DNA of 64,000 nucleotides from Saccharicrinis aurantiacus (GCF_001660705.2 NZ_LYBV02000013.1:1-64000); one strand, 5' to 3'; counted from the stretch's first letter, positions 44,028 through 53,461 are shown. Program-made: numbers and translations. Notes: generated by a model not told the origin, from the sequence alone.

Positions 44028-45926
44028 ATGCGGTTTATTGTTTTTTTATGTTTGTTAATTGGATTAAACACAATTAATGCACAACCTAAAGTTATTGATC
44101 TAAAAACTCCTGATGTATTTGTATCCTCTGTACCCTCAGATTTGGAGTTAAATATATCTAATTTAGATGCCAATTCATACGATAATATTTGGTTCGAAAT
44201 AAATGGGAATAAAGTTCAAGCTTCTTGGGAAGATGAGGTAGCAACTATACATGCTGAAGTTGAGACCAGAAGTGAATTAAAGGTATATGAAAATGATAAG
44301 TTATTATATGAAAAAGAATTAACGCCCATTCCTTTATGGATGTCGATACTTCCCCCATTAATCGCCATCATTATGGCGCTTTTAACCAAAGAAGTTTTTT
44401 CTTCTTTATTTGTAGGTTTACTTGTTGGAACTACAATAATATGGCGTTATAAAGGGTTCTCGTTATTTATAAGTTTATTTAAAGGGATGTTCAGCGTTGT
44501 TGATACTTATGCTTTAGAAGCCATTAACGATAGCGGACATATTTCTATTATTATATTTTCGATGTTAATTGGGGGTATGGTAGCACTTATTACCCTTAAC
44601 GGAGGTATGAAAGGGGTAGTTAATAAATTATCGCGTTATGCCAATAGCCCACGTTCGGGTCAGTTTATTACTTGGCTAATGGGCTTGTTAATATTTTTTG
44701 ATGATTATGCCAATACTTTGGTTGTAGGTAATACAATGCGTCCGGTTACTGATAAACTTAAAGTTTCAAGAGAGAAGCTTGCGTACATTGTAGATTCTAC
44801 TTCAGCACCTATTGCAGCCATTGCATTTATTACTACCTGGATTGGAGCCGAGTTAAGTTACATCACCGAGGGAATTGATCAGTTGGGGCTCAACCAATCT
44901 GCATACCAAGTATTCTTGCATTCCTTAAAGTATTCGTTTTATCCTATATTCACCTTAGGTTTTGTTCTACTTTTAATAGTGAAGAAGAAAGATTTCGGCC
45001 CTATGTATCATAGTGAAATAGAGGCACGAAATAGTTCTGGCATCAATACTAATGCAGTTAAAAGTGCCCATGGAGCTAACGAGTTTGATGTGCCAGATAG
45101 TGTGAAAGGACGATGGTACAATGCTTTTATCCCAGTTTTTGTGGTTGTTGTTGGAACAATATCAGGCTTGGTTTACACAGGTTGGGACTCGGCAGTTTGG
45201 AATGATACTTCATTGCCTATAACCACAAAACTTTCTGAAATTATCGGTAATGCCGATAGCTTTGTAGCTCTATTATGGTCTTCGCTTTTGGGTGTTGTTG
45301 CAGCGTTAACATTAACTCTTGCCCAGCGAATATCCAACTTAAGAGAGGCAATGGAAGGAATGGTTAGTGGATTTAAAACCATGTTTAATGCCGTTCTAAT
45401 ACTTGTACTAGCTTGGAGTGTGGCACTTATTACCGAACATATGCATACTGCAATTTTTATCACAGATTTGCTGAAGTTTCTAAAGATGAGTCCTTATTGG
45501 GTACCTGTTTTAACATTTGTATTCTCGGCTTTAATTGCTTTTAGCACCGGATCGTCGTGGGGAACTATGGCAATTATATACCCACTTATTTTACCAGCTT
45601 GTTGGAAAATATCAATGGAATATGGCTTTACGCCCGAAATGGCTTTACCAATATTCTACAATGTTGTTTCAACAGTTTTGGCAGGTTCTGTTCTTGGCGA
45701 TCATTGTTCGCCAATATCAGATACTACTATCTTAAGTTCATTGGCGAGTTCATGTAATCACCTATCACACGTGCGTACTCAAATGCCGTATGCACTATTA
45801 GTAGGTGGTGTTTCAATAGCTGTAGGAACGATACCCGCAGCATTTGGTATTTCCTCAATATGGTTGTTTATAGCTGGTTTTGCGATACTTTACTTGGCTG
45901 TAATTAAGTTAGGGAAGAGTACTTAA
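44028..45926 (+). CDS. nhaC-like: NhaC-type Na+/H+ antiporter with exported N-terminal domain
   Basis: The 632-residue protein starts with a signal peptide (about 1-18) and a beta-rich domain of about 85 residues (about 20-105), followed by an NhaC-type transporter beginning PLWMSILPPLIAIIMALLTK. Conserved segments include GLLIFFDDYANTLVVGNTMR, STSAPIAAIAFITTWIGAEL, STGSSWGTMAIIYPL and LGDHCSPISDTTILSS. The transporter exchanges sodium for protons or carries small organic solutes, as some family members do. The N-terminal domain is outside the usual NhaC length (about 460-520 residues) and would face the periplasm; its role is unknown. Confidence 0.9.
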   Translation: MRFIVFLCLLIGLNTINAQPKVIDLKTPDVFVSSVPSDLELNISNLDANSYDNIWFEINGNKVQASWEDEVATIHAEVETRSELKVYENDKLLYEKELTPIPLWMSILPPLIAIIMALLTKEVFSSLFVGLLVGTTIIWRYKGFSLFISLFKGMFSVVDTYALEAINDSGHISIIIFSMLIGGMVALITLNGGMKGVVNKLSRYANSPRSGQFITWLMGLLIFFDDYANTLVVGNTMRPVTDKLKVSREKLAYIVDSTSAPIAAIAFITTWIGAELSYITEGIDQLGLNQSAYQVFLHSLKYSFYPIFTLGFVLLLIVKKKDFGPMYHSEIEARNSSGINTNAVKSAHGANEFDVPDSVKGRWYNAFIPVFVVVVGTISGLVYTGWDSAVWNDTSLPITTKLSEIIGNADSFVALLWSSLLGVVAALTLTLAQRISNLREAMEGMVSGFKTMFNAVLILVLAWSVALITEHMHTAIFITDLLKFLKMSPYWVPVLTFVFSALIAFSTGSSWGTMAIIYPLILPACWKISMEYGFTPEMALPIFYNVVSTVLAGSVLGDHCSPISDTTILSSLASSCNHLSHVRTQMPYALLVGGVSIAVGTIPAAFGISSIWLFIAGFAILYLAVIKLGKST

Positions 45927-46096
45927 CTCTATTACTCCGTAAACATCTTGGGTAAGCATTAGGTAAGAAACGAGCTGAATAAAAGCGTGCACTTTAAAAT
46001 TTGAAGTTATTCTTAACTCGTACAATAAACAAATTCATAGTTTATGAGTTGTTTTATGTATTGATTAATCAGTTTAGGAAACTAAAAATTTAGAAG

Positions 46097-46516
46097 ATGA
46101 GAGACGTAATGTTAATAATACATTTTATATCGATAGCCATATTTGTTGGGAGTGGTTTTGCCGCATTTGTGGTAACAAAAATTGCAAACAAAAAAGAAGA
46201 CCAATTGGCACTTGAAATCAAAAAGGCAGTGCTTCCATTGGTTTATGTATTGAAACTAGGGATTACTTTATTGATTCTTTCAGGCGGATACCTAATGACA
46301 CCATATTGGTCGGTACTAGGAGTAATGCCATTGTTAACTACTAAATTAGTCCTAGTTGTATTAAGTTTGATACTAATTATTTTAGGTAGTATTTATGTGA
46401 AAAAGATAAAGAAGGGTAACGATACTTCTTATCTTCCAAAATACGATAAACTTCAAAATTTAATTTTAATAATTGGTATTGTTATAGTAGTTTTAGCAAC
46501 GCTTACTTTTCATTAA
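46097..46516 (+). CDS. Small four-helix membrane protein of unknown function
   Basis: The 139-residue protein has four predicted membrane helices (about 5-27, 46-66, 75-97 and 117-137) joined by short charged loops. The first helix holds a His in LIIHFISIAIFVGSG. The layout recalls small CopD- or DUF2269-like membrane proteins, but I do not recognise a family with certainty. It has its own terminator and no close neighbours on the strand. Confidence 0.75.
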   Translation: MRDVMLIIHFISIAIFVGSGFAAFVVTKIANKKEDQLALEIKKAVLPLVYVLKLGITLLILSGGYLMTPYWSVLGVMPLLTTKLVLVVLSLILIILGSIYVKKIKKGNDTSYLPKYDKLQNLILIIGIVIVVLATLTFH

Positions 46517-46541
46517 AGAATAGAATAACATCTTATTATAT

Positions 46542-46574
46542 ATCCCATCTCATTTTCGAGGTGGGATTTTTTTT
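46542..46574 (+). terminator. Rho-independent terminator of the small membrane protein gene
   Basis: ATCCCATCTC and GAGGTGGGAT form a 10-bp stem with loop ATTTTC (one G-T pair), followed by a T-run. Confidence 0.9.
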
Positions 46575-46774
46575 GTCTGCAATCCTCTTCTTGATGATGT
46601 AATTATAAGGTGTGTAATGACCATATAGATTGGTATTTAAGTATGTGCGAGAATTAGTTATATTTTAAATATAATTAATAAGTACAAAACAATTACTGAT
46701 GAATACGCTATCTGTTTAAAAAAGTTAAATGTTTGTATTGTAAATCAAAGTACACACAATTAACAGAGCTTTAA

Positions 46775-48661
46775 ATGAGAAGAATAGTTATTCATTTTGC
46801 ATTATTATTAATTACCTTATTCTACGTAGTGGGATGTGCACCAACAATTAAACCAGGTGAGCAAGTAATGTTTACAACAAGCATATCTGATGATGCAACA
46901 CCTTCTGTAGTTAGTAGAATTTTAGATGCTACTAATAATCCAATTTCAGAAATTAAGTTTGAAAAGGGTACTTATCACTTTTATCCTGATAAAGGATTAG
47001 AGCAGTATTGCCATATTTCAAACCATTGTGATGTAATGGTTAGTACCGCATTTCCTTTACAGAATTTTGAAAATCTAACTATCGATGGCCAAGGTTCTAC
47101 TTTCATATTTCATGGTATTATGATTCCTTTTTTAATGGATGAGTCGAAGAATATCAATATTAAAAATTTGAGTATTGATTGGGAAACTCCGTTTCATAGT
47201 GAGGGTTTAATTGTTGCCAATAATGCAAAAGACAAAACTTTTGATGTACAGTTTAGTGATGACTACCCATATGAAATACGTAACGGTCAGTTATGGTTTG
47301 TGAAACCATATTATGAGCATAGTTTAGGACAAACTATTTTATACGATCCTGCCCGAGAGGCAATTACTTTTGATACGGAATCTTATACAAATCTTACTGC
47401 AGTAAAAGGAATTAAGACCAAGCGCAATATAGGTAAGGTAAAGTATAAGTACGAAGTTGATAAGCGTGCTGTTGAGTATAAAAACTTAGGTAGAGAAAAT
47501 AAGTTAGTTTGTAAAGAAATTAAGCCAGGCGTGGTGCGTATTTTTAACCACACTAAAAAATTACCTCAAGTAGGAATGGTTCTTACAGCCAAAGGATCTC
47601 AGGGGTTAAATCGCGTAGCACCAGCCTTTCGTTTAACACACGTATATGGATTTAAAGGGACAAATGTAAATATTCATCATGCTGGCGGTATGGGAATTAT
47701 TGCCGAGAATTCAGCGGATATTATTTTGGATAATTTTAATGTTACTCCTTCTCATGGCAGAATGGTATCAACCACAGCAGATGCTACACACTTTGTAGGA
47801 TGTAGAGGAAAAGTGGTATTGAAAAACTGTACGTTCAATAATCAATTAGATGATGCTTCTAATATTCACGGTACTTATCAGAAAATTGTTGATGTATTAG
47901 ATGATTACCGTTTAGGGGTTAGGATGGGGCACGACCAGCAGAAGGGTTTTACCATTGGTATTGCTAATGATACCATAGGTTTGGTAAGATTAAGTGATTC
48001 TTTTTATCCATATGATGAATTAACCATTAAGGATATTCAGTATTTAAACGGGCGATATCAAATTATCACTTTTAATGAAAAAATTCCTGCTTCAGTGAAA
48101 GCCGGAGACCTAGTTGAAAACTTAAGCGCTTATCCTGAAGCCTATATTAGCAATTGTAATATTAGTAAAAATAGAGCCCGTGGATTGTTGTTATCAACAC
48201 CTAAGAAAACAGTGGTTGAGAATTGCTTTTTCCATACTGAGATGGAAGCTATTTTAGTTCCTGTAGAGAGCGGACATTGGTACGAGTCAGGAAATGCAGC
48301 CAATGTATTTATTAACAATAATACTTTTCAGGATTGCCAACATAGCGGATTCGATAGAGGTGTTATACGATTTGATACCGATGATGACAATGATAATATT
48401 GCTTTCCGTAATGTAGAAATTACCAACAATATATTTAATCAGTTTGATAATTTGATACTGCAAATTTCAAATGCTGATGGTGTTAAAGTAAGCGGTAATA
48501 AAATTACCAACTCAGGTACCTTCCCACAGCTTAACGCGCAAAACCCGGTAGTTATAATCAATCATTCTGAGAATGTAATTTTTAGTAATAATAGTTACGA
48601 TGGCAAAGCATCTGAAATGATTGTGAGCGATGGTGTTGCTAACGAAATACAATTCAAATAG
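46775..48661 (+). CDS. GH110 alpha-1,3-galactosidase lipoprotein
   Basis: The 628-residue protein has a lipoprotein signal peptide with lipobox VVGC (Cys21) and a right-handed beta-helix of the GH110 type. Diagnostic segments are ENLTIDGQGSTFIFHGIMIP, TTADATHFVGCRGKVVLKNC and TFNNQLDDASNIHGTYQKIV; Asp359 and Asp360 of the DD pair are likely catalytic-site residues. GH110 enzymes are inverting alpha-1,3-galactosidases, first known for removing blood-group B galactose and later, in marine bacteria, for acting on lambda-carrageenan oligosaccharides. The next gene is a sulfatase, so a sulfated galactan is a sensible substrate guess. The site is extracellular or periplasmic. Confidence 0.85.
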   Translation: MRRIVIHFALLLITLFYVVGCAPTIKPGEQVMFTTSISDDATPSVVSRILDATNNPISEIKFEKGTYHFYPDKGLEQYCHISNHCDVMVSTAFPLQNFENLTIDGQGSTFIFHGIMIPFLMDESKNINIKNLSIDWETPFHSEGLIVANNAKDKTFDVQFSDDYPYEIRNGQLWFVKPYYEHSLGQTILYDPAREAITFDTESYTNLTAVKGIKTKRNIGKVKYKYEVDKRAVEYKNLGRENKLVCKEIKPGVVRIFNHTKKLPQVGMVLTAKGSQGLNRVAPAFRLTHVYGFKGTNVNIHHAGGMGIIAENSADIILDNFNVTPSHGRMVSTTADATHFVGCRGKVVLKNCTFNNQLDDASNIHGTYQKIVDVLDDYRLGVRMGHDQQKGFTIGIANDTIGLVRLSDSFYPYDELTIKDIQYLNGRYQIITFNEKIPASVKAGDLVENLSAYPEAYISNCNISKNRARGLLLSTPKKTVVENCFFHTEMEAILVPVESGHWYESGNAANVFINNNTFQDCQHSGFDRGVIRFDTDDDNDNIAFRNVEITNNIFNQFDNLILQISNADGVKVSGNKITNSGTFPQLNAQNPVVIINHSENVIFSNNSYDGKASEMIVSDGVANEIQFK

Positions 48662-48693
48662 ATCTGAATGAGCTTAAAATATTTTTGATTTAT

Positions 48694-48727
48694 AAAAGCT
48701 GTCATATTTTAATGGCAGCTTTTTTTG
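48694..48727 (+). terminator. Terminator after the GH110 gene
   Basis: AAAAGCTGTCAT pairs with ATGGCAGCTTTT around a short loop (one G-T pair), followed by Ts. It indicates that the GH110 and sulfatase genes are separate transcripts or that readthrough is limited. Confidence 0.85.
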
Positions 48728-48920
48728 TGCGTATCCATTTTAAAAACTGTACAAATGTACAGTTGAGTACTTTTTTAATAAGGTGTGTTTAATTATTTGG
48801 GGGGGCAAACACTCAAGAACATGTCAATTGTACTTACAAGAACAATGTTACAATCTATTATTTTGTACATTGCGCATCGTTATTTAAAATAAACTTTTAT
48901 ACATAATAATTTATTTGAAG

Positions 48921-50474
48921 ATGAACAGAACATATTTATCATTATCCCTTGTGTTCGCTTTAGTATTAACGCTTTTCTCATCATGCGGAACAAGCACAAC
49001 TAAAGAGACAAAAAAAGAAACTAAGCCTAATGTAGTTGTTATTTATTTAGATGACTTAGGATATGGCGATTTAAGTGCTTACGGAGCTACTGAAATTCAA
49101 ACTCCTAATATTGATGCTATTGCTAATGGTGGCGTTAAATTTACCAATGGTTACGCTTCTTCTGCTACATGTACACCATCTCGTTATGCATTATTAACAG
49201 GTACATATCCTTGGAGAAATAAAGATGCTCGTATCCTACCTGGTACAGCTCCTTTGTTGATTAAAACAGATCAGTTTACATTCCCAAAAATGATGAAAGA
49301 GCATGGCTACCAAACTGCAGTTGTTGGTAAGTGGCACTTAGGTTTAGGAACTGGTGTGGTGAATTGGAACGAGCATGTTACTCCTGGACCAAACGAAGTT
49401 GGTTTTGATGAGGCATATATTATGGCAGCAACACAAGATCGTGTTCCTACGGTATATATTGATAATGGAAATGTTGTTGGTTTAGATCCTAACGATCCTA
49501 TCGAAGTAGATTATAAAAACAACTTTGAAGGTCAGCCTACAGGTAAAGATAATCCTGAATTATGTGAAATGATGTGGCATCACGGTCATAACAGCACTAT
49601 CATCAATGGTATTCCCCGTATTGGATTCATGAAAGGTGGAGAGAAAGCACGTTGGAACGATGTTGATATGGCAGATCACTTCTTAGCTAAAGCTCAAGAT
49701 TATGTGAAGAATCATAAAGACGCACCATTCTTTTTATACTATGCAATGCAACAACCTCACGTACCACGTACACCACATCCTCGTTTTGTTGGTAAATCAG
49801 GTATGGGACCAAGAGGTGATGTAATTTTAGAAGCTGATTGGGTAATTGGTGAGTTTATGAAAACTTTAGAGGAAGAAGGTATTTTAGAAAATACTTTAGT
49901 GGTTTTCTCTAGTGATAACGGACCAGTATTAAACGATGGTTATAATGATGATGCTGTTGAGTTATTAGGAAATCATAAGCCTACAGGTCCTTTAAAAGGT
50001 GGAAAGTATAGCTTATTTGAAGCGGGTACACGTGTGCCATTAATGACTTATTGGAAAGGTACTATTAAGCCACAAGTATCTGATGCTTTAGTATGCCAAA
50101 TGGATTTAATGACTTCGATTGGTGCTATGTTAGGTTCTGATAAAACTTATTCGGATAGTAAAAATGTATTGGATGCATTTTTAGGAACTTCAGTTAAAGG
50201 AAGAGAAAGCTTAGTAATTGAAGCAAATACAAAAACTGCTTTCCGTAAAGGAGATTGGATTTTAATTCCTCCTTACAAAGGAAAGCCAGTTAACACTCAA
50301 GTTAATATTGAAATGGGAATTAGCACAGACTTTATGCTATTCAACTTAAAAGAAGATATTAGCCAAGAGAATAATTTAGCAAAAGCACAGCCTGAGAAAT
50401 TAGAGGAAATGTTAGCTGAATTTACAGCGATACGCGGTGAATATGGTAATACAAAAAAGTTAGAGCTTAGATAA
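48921..50474 (+). CDS. S1-family sulfatase (formylglycine-dependent) lipoprotein
   Basis: I choose the ATG at 48921 (MNRTYLS, 517 residues); the longer frame would start at a TTG. A lipoprotein signal peptide ends SSC (Cys22). The sulfatase signature CTPSRYALLTG begins at Cys84, which is matured to formylglycine by an anaerobic-type maturase or FGE encoded elsewhere. Metal-binding Asp residues are in VIYLDDLGYGD; VVGKWHLG and FSSDNGP complete the active site. The enzyme removes sulfate esters, probably from a galactan given the GH110 gene upstream. I do not assign an S1 subfamily. Confidence 0.93.
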   Translation: MNRTYLSLSLVFALVLTLFSSCGTSTTKETKKETKPNVVVIYLDDLGYGDLSAYGATEIQTPNIDAIANGGVKFTNGYASSATCTPSRYALLTGTYPWRNKDARILPGTAPLLIKTDQFTFPKMMKEHGYQTAVVGKWHLGLGTGVVNWNEHVTPGPNEVGFDEAYIMAATQDRVPTVYIDNGNVVGLDPNDPIEVDYKNNFEGQPTGKDNPELCEMMWHHGHNSTIINGIPRIGFMKGGEKARWNDVDMADHFLAKAQDYVKNHKDAPFFLYYAMQQPHVPRTPHPRFVGKSGMGPRGDVILEADWVIGEFMKTLEEEGILENTLVVFSSDNGPVLNDGYNDDAVELLGNHKPTGPLKGGKYSLFEAGTRVPLMTYWKGTIKPQVSDALVCQMDLMTSIGAMLGSDKTYSDSKNVLDAFLGTSVKGRESLVIEANTKTAFRKGDWILIPPYKGKPVNTQVNIEMGISTDFMLFNLKEDISQENNLAKAQPEKLEEMLAEFTAIRGEYGNTKKLELR

Positions 50475-50493
50475 GCGATAATTGATAATATAG

Positions 50494-50530
50494 AAAAGGC
50501 TATAAAACAGATGTTTTATAGCCTTTTTTT
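50494..50530. terminator. Strong terminator between convergent sulfatase and arginine deiminase genes
   Basis: AAAAGGCTATAAAAC and GTTTTATAGCCTTTT form a perfect 15-bp stem with loop AGAT and a T-run on the plus strand. It could work in both directions. Confidence 0.9.
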
Positions 50531-50578
50531 ATGTGTTAGTATTTGTCAATACTCAACAGTTGCAATAATACTTATTGC

Positions 50579-51844
50579 TTACCAAGTAACCGTTTTTCTG
50601 CGGATAGGCATTGTCATACATCGTGCACCACCACCACCTCGGGCTAATTCAGAACCCTGAATAGTTACAACACACTTGTTGTAGTTGTTAATATCAACTT
50701 TGTTGTTAATTACATCACTTGCCGATATTATTTCATAGCCATTGTTATTCATATCCTCAAGGGTATAAACATTTCGGGCATAGCCCATAACTTTACCCGG
50801 AGCAATAGCAAAAAAGTTAGCCCCACTATGCCATTGTTCTCTCTCTTGAATCCAAAGGTCTTTTCTGCCCCCACAAAATATTGGTTTAAGATCCATACCT
50901 AAACCTTTTAAGCAATTTAGCAGGTTATCTTTCTTTTCAATTTTCTGAACCTCTTCATTATCTATCGTAATTAAAATGGTTTGATACCTATTGGGTTGCA
51001 TAATTACCGGATCGTATACCATGCAATTGTCTTTATCCAAAAAGGTAAAAACCATGTCTAAATGAATGAATGATTCGGGTTTCGATGGCAGTTGTTGCAC
51101 CACTATATAGTGTTTGCCTTTATGTCTTTGTTGTATCGATTTTGCTATAAAATCAATCCCTTGTGTTGTGGTTCTTTCGCCGGTACCAATTACTAAAATA
51201 TCTTCACGTGCAATTTGTACATCACCACCTTCGATAGAAATCAGGTTTTGATCGCCCGAGCTTTCAGTAGGATTAATGGTAGATGATTTGATTGATGGAG
51301 CATTGTTAAATATGGTTTCCATAACCAACGATTCTCTTTCACGCACTTTATTCGCCATCTTACCAATCAGCACCTTATCGTGCACTGTTATTGAAGCATC
51401 GCGTGTAAAAAAGAAATTATGCAAAGGTCGTAAAGCATAGCGTTCATCAGATAAAAATGCACTTAAAGTATTGTTCTCTAAGGGCACACCTTCAATAATT
51501 TGTTGGGCTAATTCAGCTGAAGGCAAATCCAATAGCTTATCTTTTAAAAATAATACGTTCTCGCTGGTACAGATATCTGTAACTAAGTTATTTTTTACCG
51601 AGTTATTATTAAGGCAGCTTTCCAATAAATCTTTAACCTGAAAAGTTTTTGTCACCTTATTTAAAACACCGGCATGCTGCTGGTATTCTTCATCAGCTAC
51701 TGATAAGTTTAGGATATCACTGTACAAGGCTCTTTCTGCATTACCCGGAGTCATATTTTCAACCTCGCTACCTGGCGTGTGTAATATTACTCCTTCTAAT
51801 TCTCCAATTTCTGAATCAACTGAAGTTTCTATAATTTGGCTCAT
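50579..51844 (-). CDS. arcA: Arginine deiminase
   Basis: The 421-residue protein has the guanidino-modifying fold: LEGVILHTPGSEVENMTP near the start, NFFFTRDASITV, SIEGGDVQIA (substrate-binding Asp), HLDMVFTFLD (catalytic His and Asp), and the nucleophile Cys409 in GGGGARCMTMPI close to the C-terminus. It hydrolyses arginine to citrulline and ammonia. The usual partners arcB (ornithine carbamoyltransferase) and arcC (carbamate kinase) are not in this window, so whether it yields ATP or serves acid/nitrogen metabolism cannot be told. Its upstream DNA holds a long tandem array. Confidence 0.94.
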   Translation of the reverse strand: MSQIIETSVDSEIGELEGVILHTPGSEVENMTPGNAERALYSDILNLSVADEEYQQHAGVLNKVTKTFQVKDLLESCLNNNSVKNNLVTDICTSENVLFLKDKLLDLPSAELAQQIIEGVPLENNTLSAFLSDERYALRPLHNFFFTRDASITVHDKVLIGKMANKVRERESLVMETIFNNAPSIKSSTINPTESSGDQNLISIEGGDVQIAREDILVIGTGERTTTQGIDFIAKSIQQRHKGKHYIVVQQLPSKPESFIHLDMVFTFLDKDNCMVYDPVIMQPNRYQTILITIDNEEVQKIEKKDNLLNCLKGLGMDLKPIFCGGRKDLWIQEREQWHSGANFFAIAPGKVMGYARNVYTLEDMNNNGYEIISASDVINNKVDINNYNKCVVTIQGSELARGGGGARCMTMPIRRKTVTW

Positions 51845-51869
51845 ACTTATTGTTTGTGATTGTTTAGGG

Positions 51870-51877
51870 CAAAATTA
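51870..51877 (-). promoter_or_regulatory. Candidate -7 element for arginine deiminase
   Basis: Read on the minus strand the sequence is TAATTTTG, a TAnnTTTG match 26 bases from the start codon. A TTTG at 51893-51896 (minus) has only 15-base spacing, shorter than usual. Confidence 0.35.
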
Positions 51878-51937
51878 CGTAAAGCATCTCACCAAAAGGA
51901 TGATAATTATTATGGATGGTAGGCAAAATGAATAGGA

Positions 51938-52298
51938 AGAAAATTTACTTATTCATAAGAGCAAAATACACTTCCAGAAGAAAATAACCTTGTTCATAAG
52001 AACGATATTTACTTTCGCAAGAACAAAATATACTTCCAGAAGAAAATAATCTCGTTCACAAGAACGATATGCATTTTCATAAGAGTAAAATACACGTCCA
52101 GAAGAAAATAACCTTGTTCATAAGAACGATATTTACTTTCGCAAGAACAAAATATACTTCCAGAAGAAAATTATCTTGTTCACAAGAGCGATATACACTT
52201 TCATAAGAGCAAAATACATTTCCAGAAGAAAATGATCTTGTTCATAAGAATGATATGCACTTTCGCAAGAGTAAAATATACTTCCAGAAGAAAACAGC
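51938..52298. repeat. 62-bp tandem repeat array with about 20.7-bp internal period
   Basis: Five full units begin at 51989, 52051, 52113, 52175 and 52237, each exactly 62 bases; a partial unit precedes them. Each unit has three sub-units, each with an inverted TTC...GAA pair, such as GTTCATAAGAAC, TTTCGCAAGAAC and CTTCCAGAAG. Units 1 and 3 are nearly identical and units 2 and 4 share other variants, giving an A-B-A-B order with a 124-base period. The array fills the space between the oxidoreductase stop (52304) and the upstream region of arcA. There are no unique spacers, and the 62-base period shifts frame, so it is neither CRISPR nor coding. Confidence 0.92.
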
Positions 52299-52303
52299 TA
52301 ACC

Positions 52304-53461
52304 CTATAAGGCTAGTTTTTCAATTACTTGCTTTTTATCCCATCCTTCCAATAATGCTTTCTGATACAATTTGGCTCTAGTAGCATCATCTTTTACCAGT
52401 GCAGCTTCTAATTTATTATCATAAAAGTAGAGTTCTCTGGTGATGGTGTCATTCGAATCGTCGATAATCTCATATGCTTTATCTTTCGGAGGAACAGAAA
52501 AATAGAACGATTCAAACACCTGAGTTTTCATTCTAAACGGAGGAAGTTCGTTATTTAAAGAACCACCACACGCATTTTTGCCAGCAATATACCCCTGCTG
52601 TTCGGCTGCGTGCCAAAGCCCTGTGGTTTGTCCATTTGGATGTTGGGCCACATCGCCAGCTGCAAAAATATCATTAACAGAGGTTCTAAGATTTTCATCC
52701 ACAATAATCCCTCGTTTGCAAGCTATACCGCTATCCATAGCCAATTGAATATTTGGTTCGTATCCAATGGTACTAATATGCATGTCAAAAGGGTAATTTT
52801 TGCCATCGATGGAAGTTATTTCCGAATCAGAATTGTAAGAAATATGCTTACAATATAGTTGTAATTCAACTCCTGCCTCAGCAAGGGAATTTGCCATTAG
52901 CTCACTAAAACGCTTATTGAAGAACTGTTTTAAAAGCATATCACTTCTATCAATTAAAACCACTTTTTTGCCCATAGCCACCAATTGTGAGGCCGTTTCA
53001 ACGCCCTCAACTCCAGCTCCTACAATTAAAATATTAGTGGCATGTTCTGCTTTTTTAATGATATCTTCTACTTGCTGAGCTGTATAAACATGCGCAATGT
53101 GCTCTAGGTTTTCGATGCTTAGTTTCTTAGGTAATTGACCCACCGCAATAATAAGTTTCTCAAAACGTAAACTATCATTATTTGCGAATATGAGGTTCTT
53201 ATTTGGGCCGTCAATTTTAGTTACATGCGCATAACGTAACTCAATGTTCTGCTCACTGAGCCATTCATTGCTAACCATAGCAAAGGCTTCTCGCTTAAAA
53301 CCCGATTTTATATTTTTATTGATATGAGTTCGTTTATAGGGTAGACGATCTTCATCGGTAATCCACAATATACTTGCACTCTTCTGTTCTTCCCTAATGG
53401 CTTTTATGGCGCTATAACCAGCACTTCCGCCGCCAATAATAACAAATTCATATGCTCTCAT
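52304..53461 (-). CDS. FAD-dependent NAD(P) oxidoreductase (NorW/rubredoxin reductase-like)
   Basis: The 385-residue protein has an FAD-binding FVIIGGGSAGYSAIKAI at its start, a second Rossmann motif NILIVGAGVEGVETASQLVA near residue 145, and the FAD-closing motif DIFAAGDVAQHPNGQTTGLW near 270. The layout fits the pyridine nucleotide-disulfide oxidoreductase class without redox-active Cys pair, as in rubredoxin, ferredoxin or nitric-oxide-reductase reductases. The electron acceptor is unknown and no rubredoxin gene is adjacent. Its stop is 6 bases from the end of the 62-bp repeat array. Confidence 0.9.
   Translation of the reverse strand: MRAYEFVIIGGGSAGYSAIKAIREEQKSASILWITDEDRLPYKRTHINKNIKSGFKREAFAMVSNEWLSEQNIELRYAHVTKIDGPNKNLIFANNDSLRFEKLIIAVGQLPKKLSIENLEHIAHVYTAQQVEDIIKKAEHATNILIVGAGVEGVETASQLVAMGKKVVLIDRSDMLLKQFFNKRFSELMANSLAEAGVELQLYCKHISYNSDSEITSIDGKNYPFDMHISTIGYEPNIQLAMDSGIACKRGIIVDENLRTSVNDIFAAGDVAQHPNGQTTGLWHAAEQQGYIAGKNACGGSLNNELPPFRMKTQVFESFYFSVPPKDKAYEIIDDSNDTITRELYFYDNKLEAALVKDDATRAKLYQKALLEGWDKKQVIEKLAL

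Noticed and set aside
51938-52298. Possible CRISPR array
   Set aside because: The 62-base units follow each other without unique spacers, and no cas gene is present.
50579-53461. Arginine deiminase pathway operon with the oxidoreductase
   Set aside because: No arcB, arcC or arcD gene is present and the repeat array separates the two genes, so I do not claim an ADI operon.
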